A stretch of DNA of 64,000 bases from MWBF01 sp040772005 (lineage in GTDB: Bacteria > Chloroflexota > Anaerolineae > CG2-30-64-16): NCBI GenBank assembly GCA_040772005.1, contig JAXGYZ010000005.1, positions 124,001-188,000 on the forward strand, in the 5' to 3' direction. Numbering within the stretch: position 1 is the stretch's first letter; each line of letters opens with the position of its first letter. The translations under genes and the position numbers were made by a program. This document shows positions 39,913-47,373 of the stretch, in pieces. A model generated the notes under the pieces. The model made no database searches and was not told the DNA's origin. It worked only from the letters and a program-made list of their open reading frames with translations.

Positions 39913-40476
39913 ATGCCGATTTTCAAACGTGAGCCCGACCCGCCCCCTGCCCCACAGGGGTCTGCGGCCAGTCGTGCCGGTTATACTACGGCAAGCGACC
40001 GCGCCGCGCGGGTGACTGCCTCGCAACCCACGCCTGTTACACCCGCAACACCGGCCACTCCTGGGCCGGCTGCTGCGCCCGTCAACGAACCTGTTCCAAC
40101 ACCCGCTCCCGAAGCCATTCCGCAACCTGCGCAGGCGCCGCGTGTCAATCGTGAGGACGCCGCGGTTATCGACCGCAAGACCGATATCACGGGCACGCTC
40201 CATTCACAGGGCGATGTCCTGGTCGAGGGCCTCTTCCAGGGTGAAATCGAGGCCAAGCAAACCGTCTGGGTCGAAGATGGCGCGCAAACCCAGGGGCAGA
40301 TTCGGGCGAACGATGCCGTGGTTTCCGGCTCGTTCGACGGCGAAATCGTCTGCCAGCACCGGCTACAGATTGCGGCTTCTGCCACGATCAGCGGCGAAAT
40401 CAAGACGCCGGTGCTGGTTATCGAAGAAGGCGCGACCGTCAACTGTCGTTTCAGCATGGCGCGTGCCGGGAGGTAA
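39913..40476 (+). CDS. Bactofilin
   Basis: The 187-residue protein has a disordered Pro/Ala/Thr-rich N-terminus (about residues 10-75) followed by the bactofilin beta-helix core. Core segments are VIDRKTDITGTLHSQGDVLV, EGLFQGEIEAKQTVWVEDGA, VVSGSFDGEIVCQHRLQI and GEIKTPVLVIEEGATVNCRF. Bactofilins polymerise into filaments at the membrane and place cell-wall enzymes or other machinery. The ATG follows AAAAGGAGATACCACCCT. It is 9 bases from a second bactofilin gene, so the two may co-polymerise. Confidence 0.9.
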   Translation: MPIFKREPDPPPAPQGSAASRAGYTTASDRAARVTASQPTPVTPATPATPGPAAAPVNEPVPTPAPEAIPQPAQAPRVNREDAAVIDRKTDITGTLHSQGDVLVEGLFQGEIEAKQTVWVEDGAQTQGQIRANDAVVSGSFDGEIVCQHRLQIAASATISGEIKTPVLVIEEGATVNCRFSMARAGR

Positions 40477-40485
40477 TGCAGAGAT

Positions 40486-41067
40486 ATGAGCACAACGACA
40501 CTCCCTGCGAGTTCACTGCGGGGCGCGGCCCAGGCGGAGCAGCCGCCGAGCGAAAGCCGCATCGACTCCGACTCCCACTTCAACGGCCTGTATGAAACGC
40601 GCCAGAACTTGCGTATCGAAGGTATCGCCGAGGGCGAAATCCAGTGCGAGGGCACACTCACAGTGGCAGAAGGCGCCCGCGTGAAGGCGAAGGTCACAGC
40701 CAGCACCATCACCATTGCGGGCGAGCTGCAGGGTGAAGTGGTGTGCCGGGGCATCTTCCAGATCCTGCCGACCGGCGAAGTCGAAGCGACGGTGTCGGCC
40801 CGCCGCCTGATCGTGCAGGAGGGCGGACTCTACAACGGCGACTTCCACATGATCACCGACGAAGCCGCGGAGAAGCTGGCGCCTGCGCCGGTTCGCTCCC
40901 GCGCGACCTCGCGGTCATCTGCGGCGCAGGCGGAACAGCCAACCGGCGCCCCTGCCGCGGAATCGCCCACCGAGGATGTGATCGGCTCGGACGAATGGTG
41001 GGCCAAGATATCCGGCCAGCCGTCGACCGGCGATGATGCTGCGCTGGAGGATGACGCACAGCCCTAG
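40486..41067 (+). CDS. Bactofilin (second copy)
   Basis: The 193-residue protein has a beta-helix core near residues 30-125. Core segments are SHFNGLYETRQNLRIEGIAE, GEIQCEGTLTVAEGARVKAK, ITIAGELQGEVVCRGIFQIL and RLIVQEGGLYNGDFHM. The C-terminal tail of about 65 residues is acidic and disordered. It differs from the first copy, which has its disordered part at the N-terminus. The pair therefore has opposite tails, which suits a two-component filament. Function beyond polymerisation is not visible. Confidence 0.9.
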   Translation: MSTTTLPASSLRGAAQAEQPPSESRIDSDSHFNGLYETRQNLRIEGIAEGEIQCEGTLTVAEGARVKAKVTASTITIAGELQGEVVCRGIFQILPTGEVEATVSARRLIVQEGGLYNGDFHMITDEAAEKLAPAPVRSRATSRSSAAQAEQPTGAPAAESPTEDVIGSDEWWAKISGQPSTGDDAALEDDAQP

Positions 41068-41109
41068 CCGGCTGACTCGTGCGCCGGCGCACGCTTCCTG
41101 GCTCTGAAT

Positions 41110-41186
41110 CTAGAAACCGGGTTTCTGAGGTGAAGCGAAGCTTCACACGAAACCCGGTTTCTCTATGTTGGAAACCGGGTTTCTGT
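41110..41186. repeat. AGAAACCGGGTTTCT palindromic repeats between convergent genes
   Basis: Three copies of the GAAACCGGGTTTCT core occur (41113-41126, about 41149-41162 inverted, 41171-41184). The first two are joined by a GTGAAGCGAAGCTTCAC hairpin. They separate the bactofilin stop from the V-ATPase B stop and may terminate both transcripts. A further single copy is at 45174-45188. Confidence 0.7.
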
Positions 41187-41188
41187 AT

Positions 41189-42616
41189 CTACGCTGGCCG
41201 GTAACGCGCGATGAGCTCCCGGCTGATGCGCTTGAGGCTGGTGACGGGCAGCGCGGCGAGCAGCCGCCAGGCGAGCGCCAGCGTGTCCCCGATGGTGCGG
41301 TCGTGTCTGCCCTGGCCGATGAATTCGCGCTCGAACGCCTCCGCGAACTGGAGGTAGAGCCGGTCCTCCGCTGACAGCGCGCCTTCCCCGATGATCGCGA
41401 CCAGCCGGCGCAGGTCGCGGCCCTGCGCATACGACGCGTAGAGCTGGTCCGCCACCTGGCGGTGATCCTCGCGCGTCTTGCCCGCGCCGATGCCCGCGTT
41501 CATCAGCCGCGACAGGCTGGGCAGCACGTCGATCGGCGGGTAGATGCCGCGGCGGTGCAGGTCGCGCGAGAGCACGATCTGGCCCTCGGTGATATACCCG
41601 GTCAGGTCCGGGATGGGGTGCGTGATGTCGTCGTCCGGCATGGACACGATCATGAGCTGGGTGATGGAGCCGCGCTTGCCCTGGATGCGGCCCGCACGTT
41701 CGTACAGCGCGGCCAGGTCCGTGTACATATAGCCTGGGTAGCCGCGGCGGCCCGGCACTTCCTCGCGCGCGGTGGACACCTCGCGCAGCGCCTCAGCGTA
41801 GTTGGTCATGTCGGTCATGATGACCAGCACGTGCATATCCTGCTCGAACGCAAGATATTCGGCGGCCGTCAACGCGGCACGGGGCGTTAACATGCGCTCG
41901 ATGGTGGGGTCGTCTGCCCGGTTCAGGAACAACACGGTGCGATCCAGCGCGCCGGAGGCCTCGAAGGTGCGCTGAAACGCGGTGGCCTCCCGGTGGGTGA
42001 TGCCGATGGCGGCAAAGACCACCACGAAGCGCTCCGCAGTCTGCCCCGCAGCCTGCTCGGAGTCGCCCGCCAACACAGCAGATTGGGTCGCAATCTGCGC
42101 GGCCAGGTCGTTGGCCGGCAGCCCGAACCCTGAGAAGATGGGCAGCTTCTGCCCGCGCACGAGTGTGTTCAGCCCGTCGATGGCGGAGATGCCGGTCTGG
42201 ATGAACTCGGAGGGGTGGTCACGCGCGTACGGGTTGATGGGCTGGCCGTTGATGTCGAGCCGCGCATCCGGCACGACGGGCGGCCCGCCGTCAATCGGGT
42301 TGCCCGACCCGTCCAGCACGCGGCCGAGCATGGTCAGCGACACGCTCAGCCGTGCGACATCCCCCGTGAACATGACGCGCGTGCGCTCCAGGTCCAGTCC
42401 GCGCGTGCCCGCGAACACCTGCACGACCGCGCGGTCGCTGTCCACCTCCAACACCTGTGCCAGCCGCCGCGCGCCGCCGGGCAGCATGACCCAGGCGATC
42501 TCGCCGTAGGAGATGTCGGTGGTCCGCTGCACCACGACCAGCGGCCCCGCGGCATAGCTGAGCGTGCGGTATTCCTTGGTGAGGAGGCGGTGGGGGTGGG
42601 TTGTTCCGGGATCCAT
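41189..42616 (-). CDS. V-type ATP synthase subunit B
   Basis: The ATG at 42616 is favoured because GGAG lies 9 bases upstream (a start at 42631 is possible). The 475-residue non-catalytic subunit has LSVSLTMLGRVLDGSGNPID, INPYARDHPSEFIQTGISAI, LPIFSGFGLPANDLAAQIA (no P-loop, as expected for B) and NAGIGAGKTREDHRQVADQL. It alternates with A in the catalytic head. It is the last gene of the operon in the minus direction. Confidence 0.95.
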   Translation of the reverse strand: MDPGTTHPHRLLTKEYRTLSYAAGPLVVVQRTTDISYGEIAWVMLPGGARRLAQVLEVDSDRAVVQVFAGTRGLDLERTRVMFTGDVARLSVSLTMLGRVLDGSGNPIDGGPPVVPDARLDINGQPINPYARDHPSEFIQTGISAIDGLNTLVRGQKLPIFSGFGLPANDLAAQIATQSAVLAGDSEQAAGQTAERFVVVFAAIGITHREATAFQRTFEASGALDRTVLFLNRADDPTIERMLTPRAALTAAEYLAFEQDMHVLVIMTDMTNYAEALREVSTAREEVPGRRGYPGYMYTDLAALYERAGRIQGKRGSITQLMIVSMPDDDITHPIPDLTGYITEGQIVLSRDLHRRGIYPPIDVLPSLSRLMNAGIGAGKTREDHRQVADQLYASYAQGRDLRRLVAIIGEGALSAEDRLYLQFAEAFEREFIGQGRHDRTIGDTLALAWRLLAALPVTSLKRISRELIARYRPA

Positions 42617-42644
42617 ATGGCAGGTCTCCATGTATCGAGCGGAG

Positions 42645-42710
42645 TTTGCATCCTCAGATGCAAACGGTGCTGCCGGTCGAGCGGGCCGTTCCGCATCTGA
42701 GGATGCGGAA
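42645..42710. repeat. GCATCCTCAGATGC palindromic repeats in the A/B gap
   Basis: TTTGCATCCTCAGATGCAAA (42645-42664) and TCCGCATCTGAGGATGCGGA (42690-42709) are two palindromes of one family in opposite sense. The same pair appears at 49341-49418 in the same operon, and a single copy at 34005. Confidence 0.8.
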
Positions 42711-42751
42711 TCCGCCTGTCTATGACTGCGGCCGGCCCCACGGGTTCCTCA

Positions 42752-44563
42752 TCACAGCGCCAGGAAGGCCTGGTCGGCGCGTTCCATCAGCGCGTAGGCC
42801 TCGTCCTCGGCGCGCTCGGCGGGCCAGTCGCGTATCCGCGCGATGTCGGCCAGGATGTCCGGATCCAGTGCCCGGTCCAGTTGCACCCCGCGACGGACCG
42901 CGCCATCCAGCAGGTAGAAATGGTGCAGGATGACCTTGAGCATCCAGTACTGCTTGGCCGGCGGGCAGTAGGCGTCCGGGCCGAACGCGGATTGCTGCAG
43001 GAAGTCCTCACGCAGCATCCGGCCCACCTGCAGGATGACCTGCTCGGTTTCGGCCAGCGCATCCGCGCCCACGAGTTGCACGGTTTCGAGCAGTTCGCCC
43101 TCCCGTTGGAGCAGCGCGCCGGCTTCGCGGCGGTTCAGCTCCCACTCGTCGTGTACCTGGCCGCGGAACCAGCGGGCCAGGTCATAGAGCGTGTAGCTGT
43201 TGCGCCAGTGGATGGCCGGGAAGTGGCGGCGCCGCGCCAGGTCGGTGTCGAGCGCCCAGAAAGCGCCGGTCGTGCGCAGCGAGTGTTGCGTGATGGGCTC
43301 TGAGAAGTCGCCGCCGGGCGGGGAGACGGCCCCGATGAGCGTGACCGAGCCGCTGCGCAGCGACGCGGCCGGGTGATCGCTGCCCAGACAGCGCACGCGG
43401 CCCGAGCGTTCGTAGAACTCCGCCAGCCGCGCGGGCAGGTAGGCCGGGAAGCCCTCTTCGCCGGGGATCTCTTCCAGCCGGCCTGATACTTCGCGCAGCG
43501 CCTCGCCCCAGCGCGAGGTCGAGTCGGCCATCAGCGCGACGTCGTAGCCCATGTCGCGGTAGTATTCGGCAATGGTGATGCCGGTGTAAATGGACGCCTC
43601 GCGCGCGGCCACCGGCATATTGGAGGTATTGGCGATGAGAATCGTGCGGTTCATCAGCGGGCCGCCGTAGCGCGGGTCCTCCAGGAGCGGGAACGACTGG
43701 AGCACCTCGGTCATCTCGTTGCCGCGCTCGCCGCAGCCGACATAGACGATGACATCCGCATCGCTCCACTTGGCAAGGCTCTGCTGGGTGACGGTCTTGC
43801 CGGTCCCGAAGCCGCCGGGGATGATCGCGGAGCCGCCCTTAGCGATGGGAAACAGGGTGTCGATGACCCGCTGGCCGGTGATGAGCGGCTCGTCCATGTC
43901 CAGCTTGCGCAGGTAGGGCCGCGGCTGGCGGACGGGCCATTGCTGCATGAGCGTCAGGGGCACGGCCTGGGTCTCCGTTTCACTACCGGCGCCGGTCGCC
44001 GGGCGCAGCGTCCCGATGACATCAGTCAGCCGGAACTCGCCCTCCCGGATAGTCTCCACCGTGCCTCTGAGGTGGAACGGGACGAGGATGCGGTGCACCA
44101 GGTGGGGCACCTCGGGCACCTCGCCCAGGACGTCGCCCGGCTGCACGCGGTCGCCGGGCCGCACCAGGGGCCGGAACGCCCAGGTGTGCTGGCGGTCCAG
44201 CCGGGCCACGCGCGCTCCGCGCGCAATGAAATCGCCGTGTGCGCGGCGGATGGCGGGCAGCGGCCGCTGGATGCCGTCGAACACGCCGCCCAGCAGGCCG
44301 GGGCCGAGCTCCACCTGGAGCGCATTGCCGGTCGCCTCGACCGGATCATCGGCCCGCAGGCCGGTGGTGTCCTCGTAGACCTGGACGGTGGCGCGCGTGC
44401 CGTTCAGCCGGATGATCTCACCGATGAGCTGCTCACGGCCGACATGGACGACATCATATAGCCGCGCGCCCACAAGCCCCTGTACCGTGATGACCGCGCC
44501 GGCAATTCCTCGGATGCGGCCAGAGGGATCGTCTTGCGTTGTTGGCGTGCCTGGATTCGACAT
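42752..44563 (-). CDS. V-type ATP synthase subunit A (catalytic)
   Basis: The ATG at 44563 follows AGAGGTAAC; the extra upstream codons read through a repeat. The 603-residue subunit has the long non-homologous region of V/A-type A subunits. Its P-loop is IIPGGFGTGKTVTQQSLAKW, followed by YVGCGERGNEMTEVL, MADSTSRWGEALREVSGRL and GAVSPPGGDFSEPITQHSL. It hydrolyses or makes ATP in the A3B3 head. It precedes subunit B with a repeat-filled gap of 135 bases. Confidence 0.96.
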   Translation of the reverse strand: MSNPGTPTTQDDPSGRIRGIAGAVITVQGLVGARLYDVVHVGREQLIGEIIRLNGTRATVQVYEDTTGLRADDPVEATGNALQVELGPGLLGGVFDGIQRPLPAIRRAHGDFIARGARVARLDRQHTWAFRPLVRPGDRVQPGDVLGEVPEVPHLVHRILVPFHLRGTVETIREGEFRLTDVIGTLRPATGAGSETETQAVPLTLMQQWPVRQPRPYLRKLDMDEPLITGQRVIDTLFPIAKGGSAIIPGGFGTGKTVTQQSLAKWSDADVIVYVGCGERGNEMTEVLQSFPLLEDPRYGGPLMNRTILIANTSNMPVAAREASIYTGITIAEYYRDMGYDVALMADSTSRWGEALREVSGRLEEIPGEEGFPAYLPARLAEFYERSGRVRCLGSDHPAASLRSGSVTLIGAVSPPGGDFSEPITQHSLRTTGAFWALDTDLARRRHFPAIHWRNSYTLYDLARWFRGQVHDEWELNRREAGALLQREGELLETVQLVGADALAETEQVILQVGRMLREDFLQQSAFGPDAYCPPAKQYWMLKVILHHFYLLDGAVRRGVQLDRALDPDILADIARIRDWPAERAEDEAYALMERADQAFLAL

Positions 44564-44631
44564 GTTACCTCTGTGGCAGACGCTGGTTTGTAGCCGGCGC
44601 TGTAGCATTTTGACATAATGACTCAGCAGTC

Positions 44632-44808
44632 TGCAACCCCCACCCCTGGCCCCGCCCCCGCCAGCGGGGGCGGGGAAGTTCTGCGTTGTGGGGTTTTGGG
44701 GCGGAAGCGGCCCCAAAACCCCATTTCAGGGATTCGCCTCTCCCACACCGCAGTGTGGGAGAGGGGTGTGCGAGCGAAGCGCGCACGGGGTGAGGGCTCT
44801 GCGTGCCC
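44632..44808. repeat. Multi-hairpin repeat element in the F/A gap of the V-ATPase operon
   Basis: Four hairpins in a row: CCCCGCCCCCG with CGGGGGCGGGG (44651-44675), GGGGTTTTGGGGC with GCCCCAAAACCCC (44691-44722), CCTCTCCCACA with TGTGGGAGAGG (44737-44764), and GTGTGCG with CGCGCAC (44766-44787). It then ends in GGGGTGAGGG. It resembles a larger relative of the CTCTCCT family. Confidence 0.7.
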
Positions 44809-44810
44809 TG

Positions 44811-45158
44811 CTACTGCTCTCCCGGCTCCTCCGGCTGGAAGGTAATCTCGAAACCGATGGCCCGGCGCAGCATCCGCCGCACCTGTTCGCGGTGGGTGCC
44901 GGCGGCAGCGGTCTTCAAGCCAACGGGCAGGCTGATGACCACCGGAATGACTTGTTTCTCCATCTCGCGGCGCAAGCTGTCTTCCAGCTCGGCATAGTAC
45001 GGCGCATGGACCGCGATGACGCTGACGTTGCCGGCCCTGCGAAGCGTCTCGATGTGCTGGTATGCCTCCTGGCTGGATTGCGCGATAAGCGTCTCTACTC
45101 CGGCCAACTGATAGCCGGGCGCCAAGTCAGGTTCCGTGATAACGATGGTGTGGGCCAT
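44811..45158 (-). CDS. V-type ATP synthase subunit F
   Basis: The ATG at 45158 begins AHTIVITEPDLAPGYQLAGV. The 115-residue small alpha/beta protein matches subunit F in length and in the pattern GVETLIAQSSQEAYQHIE, VIAVHAPYYAELEDSL and PVVISLPVGL. It sits on the central stalk and modulates rotation. Its C-terminus ends inside the edge of the repeat-rich gap to subunit A. The upstream gap to subunit C is 37 bases and contains a single AGAAACCCGGCTTCT repeat. Confidence 0.85.
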   Translation of the reverse strand: MAHTIVITEPDLAPGYQLAGVETLIAQSSQEAYQHIETLRRAGNVSVIAVHAPYYAELEDSLRREMEKQVIPVVISLPVGLKTAAAGTHREQVRRMLRRAIGFEITFQPEEPGEQ

Positions 45159-45195
45159 GTGCGTCTCTATCTCAGAAACCCGGCTTCTAGCTCCC

Positions 45196-46323
45196 TCACT
45201 CCAGAATATACAGCTCCGCAGCCACCTGCTCGCGCGGCAGGCCGTGCACCAGGCCCGCGGCGATGAGCCGCACGTTGCGCGCCTCGTTTTCCTTAGCCGC
45301 GACATAGGCAATGACCGGCGCAATGGTCAGCGGATCGTGGTGGAACAGGGCCACCAGCCGGGCGGTCAACTCCCTGTCCAGCGCGCGCTGCAGCTCGGTG
45401 AGGCTACCGTGTTCGACCCAGGCAGCGAGCGCAGGCCGCCAAGGGCCGCTGGGCTGCGACTGTGCCAGGATGTCACAGACGCGGTGGGCATCCGGCTCGT
45501 CCAGCAGCGCGGCCAGCGGCTCCTGTGCCAACCGGCCGCCGGGCAGATACCATGCGCCTTCGTTAGCGCCTGCCTGCGACAGGCGCGCGGGCCGGCCTCC
45601 CGGGTATTCGCGCAGCCGCGCCTGCCGGAGCCGCAGCGCAGTGAGCAGATTTGTCAGGTCACGCTCCCATGCGACGACCTGTCGCACCAGGTTGGTGTTC
45701 TCCGAAGGTCGCAGCCCGTCCAGCCAGGCCTCGATGTGCGCGGCGTGCTGCCTGTCGAGGGCAGCCTCGAGGATGGCCGGATCGCCTGTGGCCGTCATCT
45801 CCGGCAGCGCGCCGCGCAGCGCCCCGGCATAGGGCAGCCGCCACTGCGTTGCCAGGGCGATCATCGCGCGCAGGTCGGGCTGGTGCAGTAGGGCGGTCAG
45901 AGCGGTCTCATCCAGTTCGCCCACGGGTGCCAGTGTGTCCGTCCCGGCCCTGTCCAGTCCGTCCACGCCCGCGGGCCCCTGGATCTGCTGCCGTAGCACG
46001 GTCAGCAGATTGGTGCGATCCCAGCGTGCGAGTAGGATGCGGACCAGTTGGGCCGGCTCGCTGTCGGGCTGATCCATGACCATGGCGCGCACGCGACCGA
46101 GGTGCGCTGTCAGGTCGCGGCGCAGGCCGTCGCGCAACGCGGCCCAGCCGGTATCGCGCGCCAATGCGGCCTCGATGCCCGTGCGATAGGGCGTCTGCGC
46201 CAGGGTCGCGAGCAGTTCGTTCACGCTCGTCTCGGCGAGCAGCTCGCCGTACGTCCGGCGCGACAGGAGGCGGCTCTTCATGGCCCGCACGCGCGCGTTG
46301 AGGTAACCGTAGTCGTCAGGCAT
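45196..46323 (-). CDS. V-type ATP synthase subunit C (AC39-like)
   Basis: The ATG at 46323 overlaps the stop of the subunit E gene (46316-46318). The 375-residue helical protein begins PDDYGYLNARVRAMKSRLLS, the usual start of V/A-type subunit C/d. It has repeats of the three-fold helical unit (LLATLAQTPYRTGIEAAL, NLLTVLRQQIQGPAGV, ANTNLVRQVVAWERDLTNLL). It caps the central stalk and links it to the c-ring. It ends KENEARNVRLIAAGLVHGLP, a signature close to other subunit C proteins. Confidence 0.88.
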   Translation of the reverse strand: MPDDYGYLNARVRAMKSRLLSRRTYGELLAETSVNELLATLAQTPYRTGIEAALARDTGWAALRDGLRRDLTAHLGRVRAMVMDQPDSEPAQLVRILLARWDRTNLLTVLRQQIQGPAGVDGLDRAGTDTLAPVGELDETALTALLHQPDLRAMIALATQWRLPYAGALRGALPEMTATGDPAILEAALDRQHAAHIEAWLDGLRPSENTNLVRQVVAWERDLTNLLTALRLRQARLREYPGGRPARLSQAGANEGAWYLPGGRLAQEPLAALLDEPDAHRVCDILAQSQPSGPWRPALAAWVEHGSLTELQRALDRELTARLVALFHHDPLTIAPVIAYVAAKENEARNVRLIAAGLVHGLPREQVAAELYILE

Positions 46324-46954
46324 CCGGGTTGCCTTCGTGCGGGCCGGGACGCGTGCCCGGCTCACCGGCATGGCCGTCTGCCTGCCACACGGCGGCGACG
46401 ATGGCGGGCAAGGCAGGCTCGGCCCGCGCCAGCCGCGACTCCAGCGTGTTGCGCACGACGATGCGGTTGTCAGCGGTGCGCGCCTCCAGCCCCCCCCAGC
46501 CCTTCAGGCGGTGCTCCAATTGCGCGTCCACGTGCAGCTCCGCCAGCAGCCGGGCCAGCAGCGGCTCGTCGCGCGGGGTCACGTTGACGACTGGGGAACT
46601 GTCTAACTCAACCAGCGTTTCGTCCAGGAGCTGCCGCAGGATCTCGCCATAGTCCTGGCGGTCGGGCGCCGCAGCCAGCCACGCGCGGGCCGCTTCCAAT
46701 GTGGCATGGTAGGCTTCCTGCCACGCGGCGCTGCGCCGGCGTCCCGCTTCCAGCCGCGCCTGGTACAGTTGGGTGGTACGCTCGTTGTGCCTGACCTCTG
46801 TGCCCTGGCGCACTTCTGCTGCGTGCAGGTCTGCGGCGCGGGCCTCGGCATCGGCCAGAATGGCGGCGACGCGGCGGTCAGCTTCCGCCGCGATCTCCGC
46901 GCACACGCGGTCGCCCTCGGCCTCGATGGCCTGCAGGATGTCTTCCAGCGGCAT
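46316..46954 (-). CDS. V-type ATP synthase subunit E
   Basis: The ATG at 46954 follows TAAGGAGCACGGCC. The 212-residue protein has a long N-terminal alpha-helix/coiled coil (LEDILQAIEAEGDRVCAEIA and on to residue 90). A C-terminal globular part (DRQDYGEILRQLLDETLVEL, ARTADNRIVVRNTLESRLA) follows. This is the peripheral-stalk architecture of subunit E, which pairs with subunit G. It overlaps subunit C by 8 bases, implying coupling. Confidence 0.9.
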   Translation of the reverse strand: MPLEDILQAIEAEGDRVCAEIAAEADRRVAAILADAEARAADLHAAEVRQGTEVRHNERTTQLYQARLEAGRRRSAAWQEAYHATLEAARAWLAAAPDRQDYGEILRQLLDETLVELDSSPVVNVTPRDEPLLARLLAELHVDAQLEHRLKGWGGLEARTADNRIVVRNTLESRLARAEPALPAIVAAVWQADGHAGEPGTRPGPHEGNPDA

Positions 46955-46988
46955 GGCCGTGCTCCTTACAATACCTGACACGATTTGT

Positions 46989-47112
46989 GTAGGGGCGAGG
47001 TCGCCTCGCCCGGGCGGTCTACCCAACCGGGGGCGAGGGTGCGAGTGGGCGGGGAGACCCCGCCCCTACGACGGATCGGACGCGCACTTGGGCGGGGAGA
47101 CCCCGCCCCTAC
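46989..47112. repeat. GTAGGGGCGAGG / GGGGAGACCCCGCCCC repeats in the E/K gap
   Basis: The segment starts GTAGGGGCGAGGTCGCCTCG (46989-47008). It then contains two copies of GGGCGGGGAGACCCCGCCCC (47056-47075 and 47090-47109). The first part matches 20760-20786. It occupies almost all of the 161-base gap before subunit K. Confidence 0.75.
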
Positions 47113-47115
47113 TGT

Positions 47116-47343
47116 TCAGCCGCGCGATCCGAGGATCAGCAGGATCATGGCGGCCACGGCGAACCCCAGGATGACCATGGTTTCCGGGATGGCGACCAGC
47201 AGGATGATGCGGCCGGCCAGTTCCGGTTTTTCAGCAATGGCGCCCGCGCCCGCCGAGCCGATCTTGCCCTGTGCATAGCCGGTGGCCAGGGCCGCAAAGC
47301 CCACGGCGAGGGCGGCTCCGATGGCGATGAGTCCCAAATCCAT
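47116..47343 (-). CDS. V-type ATP synthase subunit K (c-ring proteolipid)
   Basis: A 75-residue protein with two hydrophobic helices: DLGLIAIGAALAVGFAALA and IILLVAIPETMVILGFAVAA. They are joined by the short polar loop AEKPELAGR. The ion-carrying Glu is residue 54 in the second helix (IPETM). A single hairpin like this is the F-type-like short form found in several bacterial V/A-ATPases, unlike the 4-helix form of many V-types. It forms the rotor ring in the membrane. Ion choice (H+ or Na+) is not settled. Confidence 0.92.
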   Translation of the reverse strand: MDLGLIAIGAALAVGFAALATGYAQGKIGSAGAGAIAEKPELAGRIILLVAIPETMVILGFAVAAMILLILGSRG

Positions 47344-47373
47344 GTCGGTTCTCCCTTCGTGTGATGCAGATTC

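Noticed and set aside
47116..47343. Na+-specific c-ring
   Set aside because: Glu54 and a following Thr fit, but the Gln of the first helix does not align at the expected place, so ion choice is left open.
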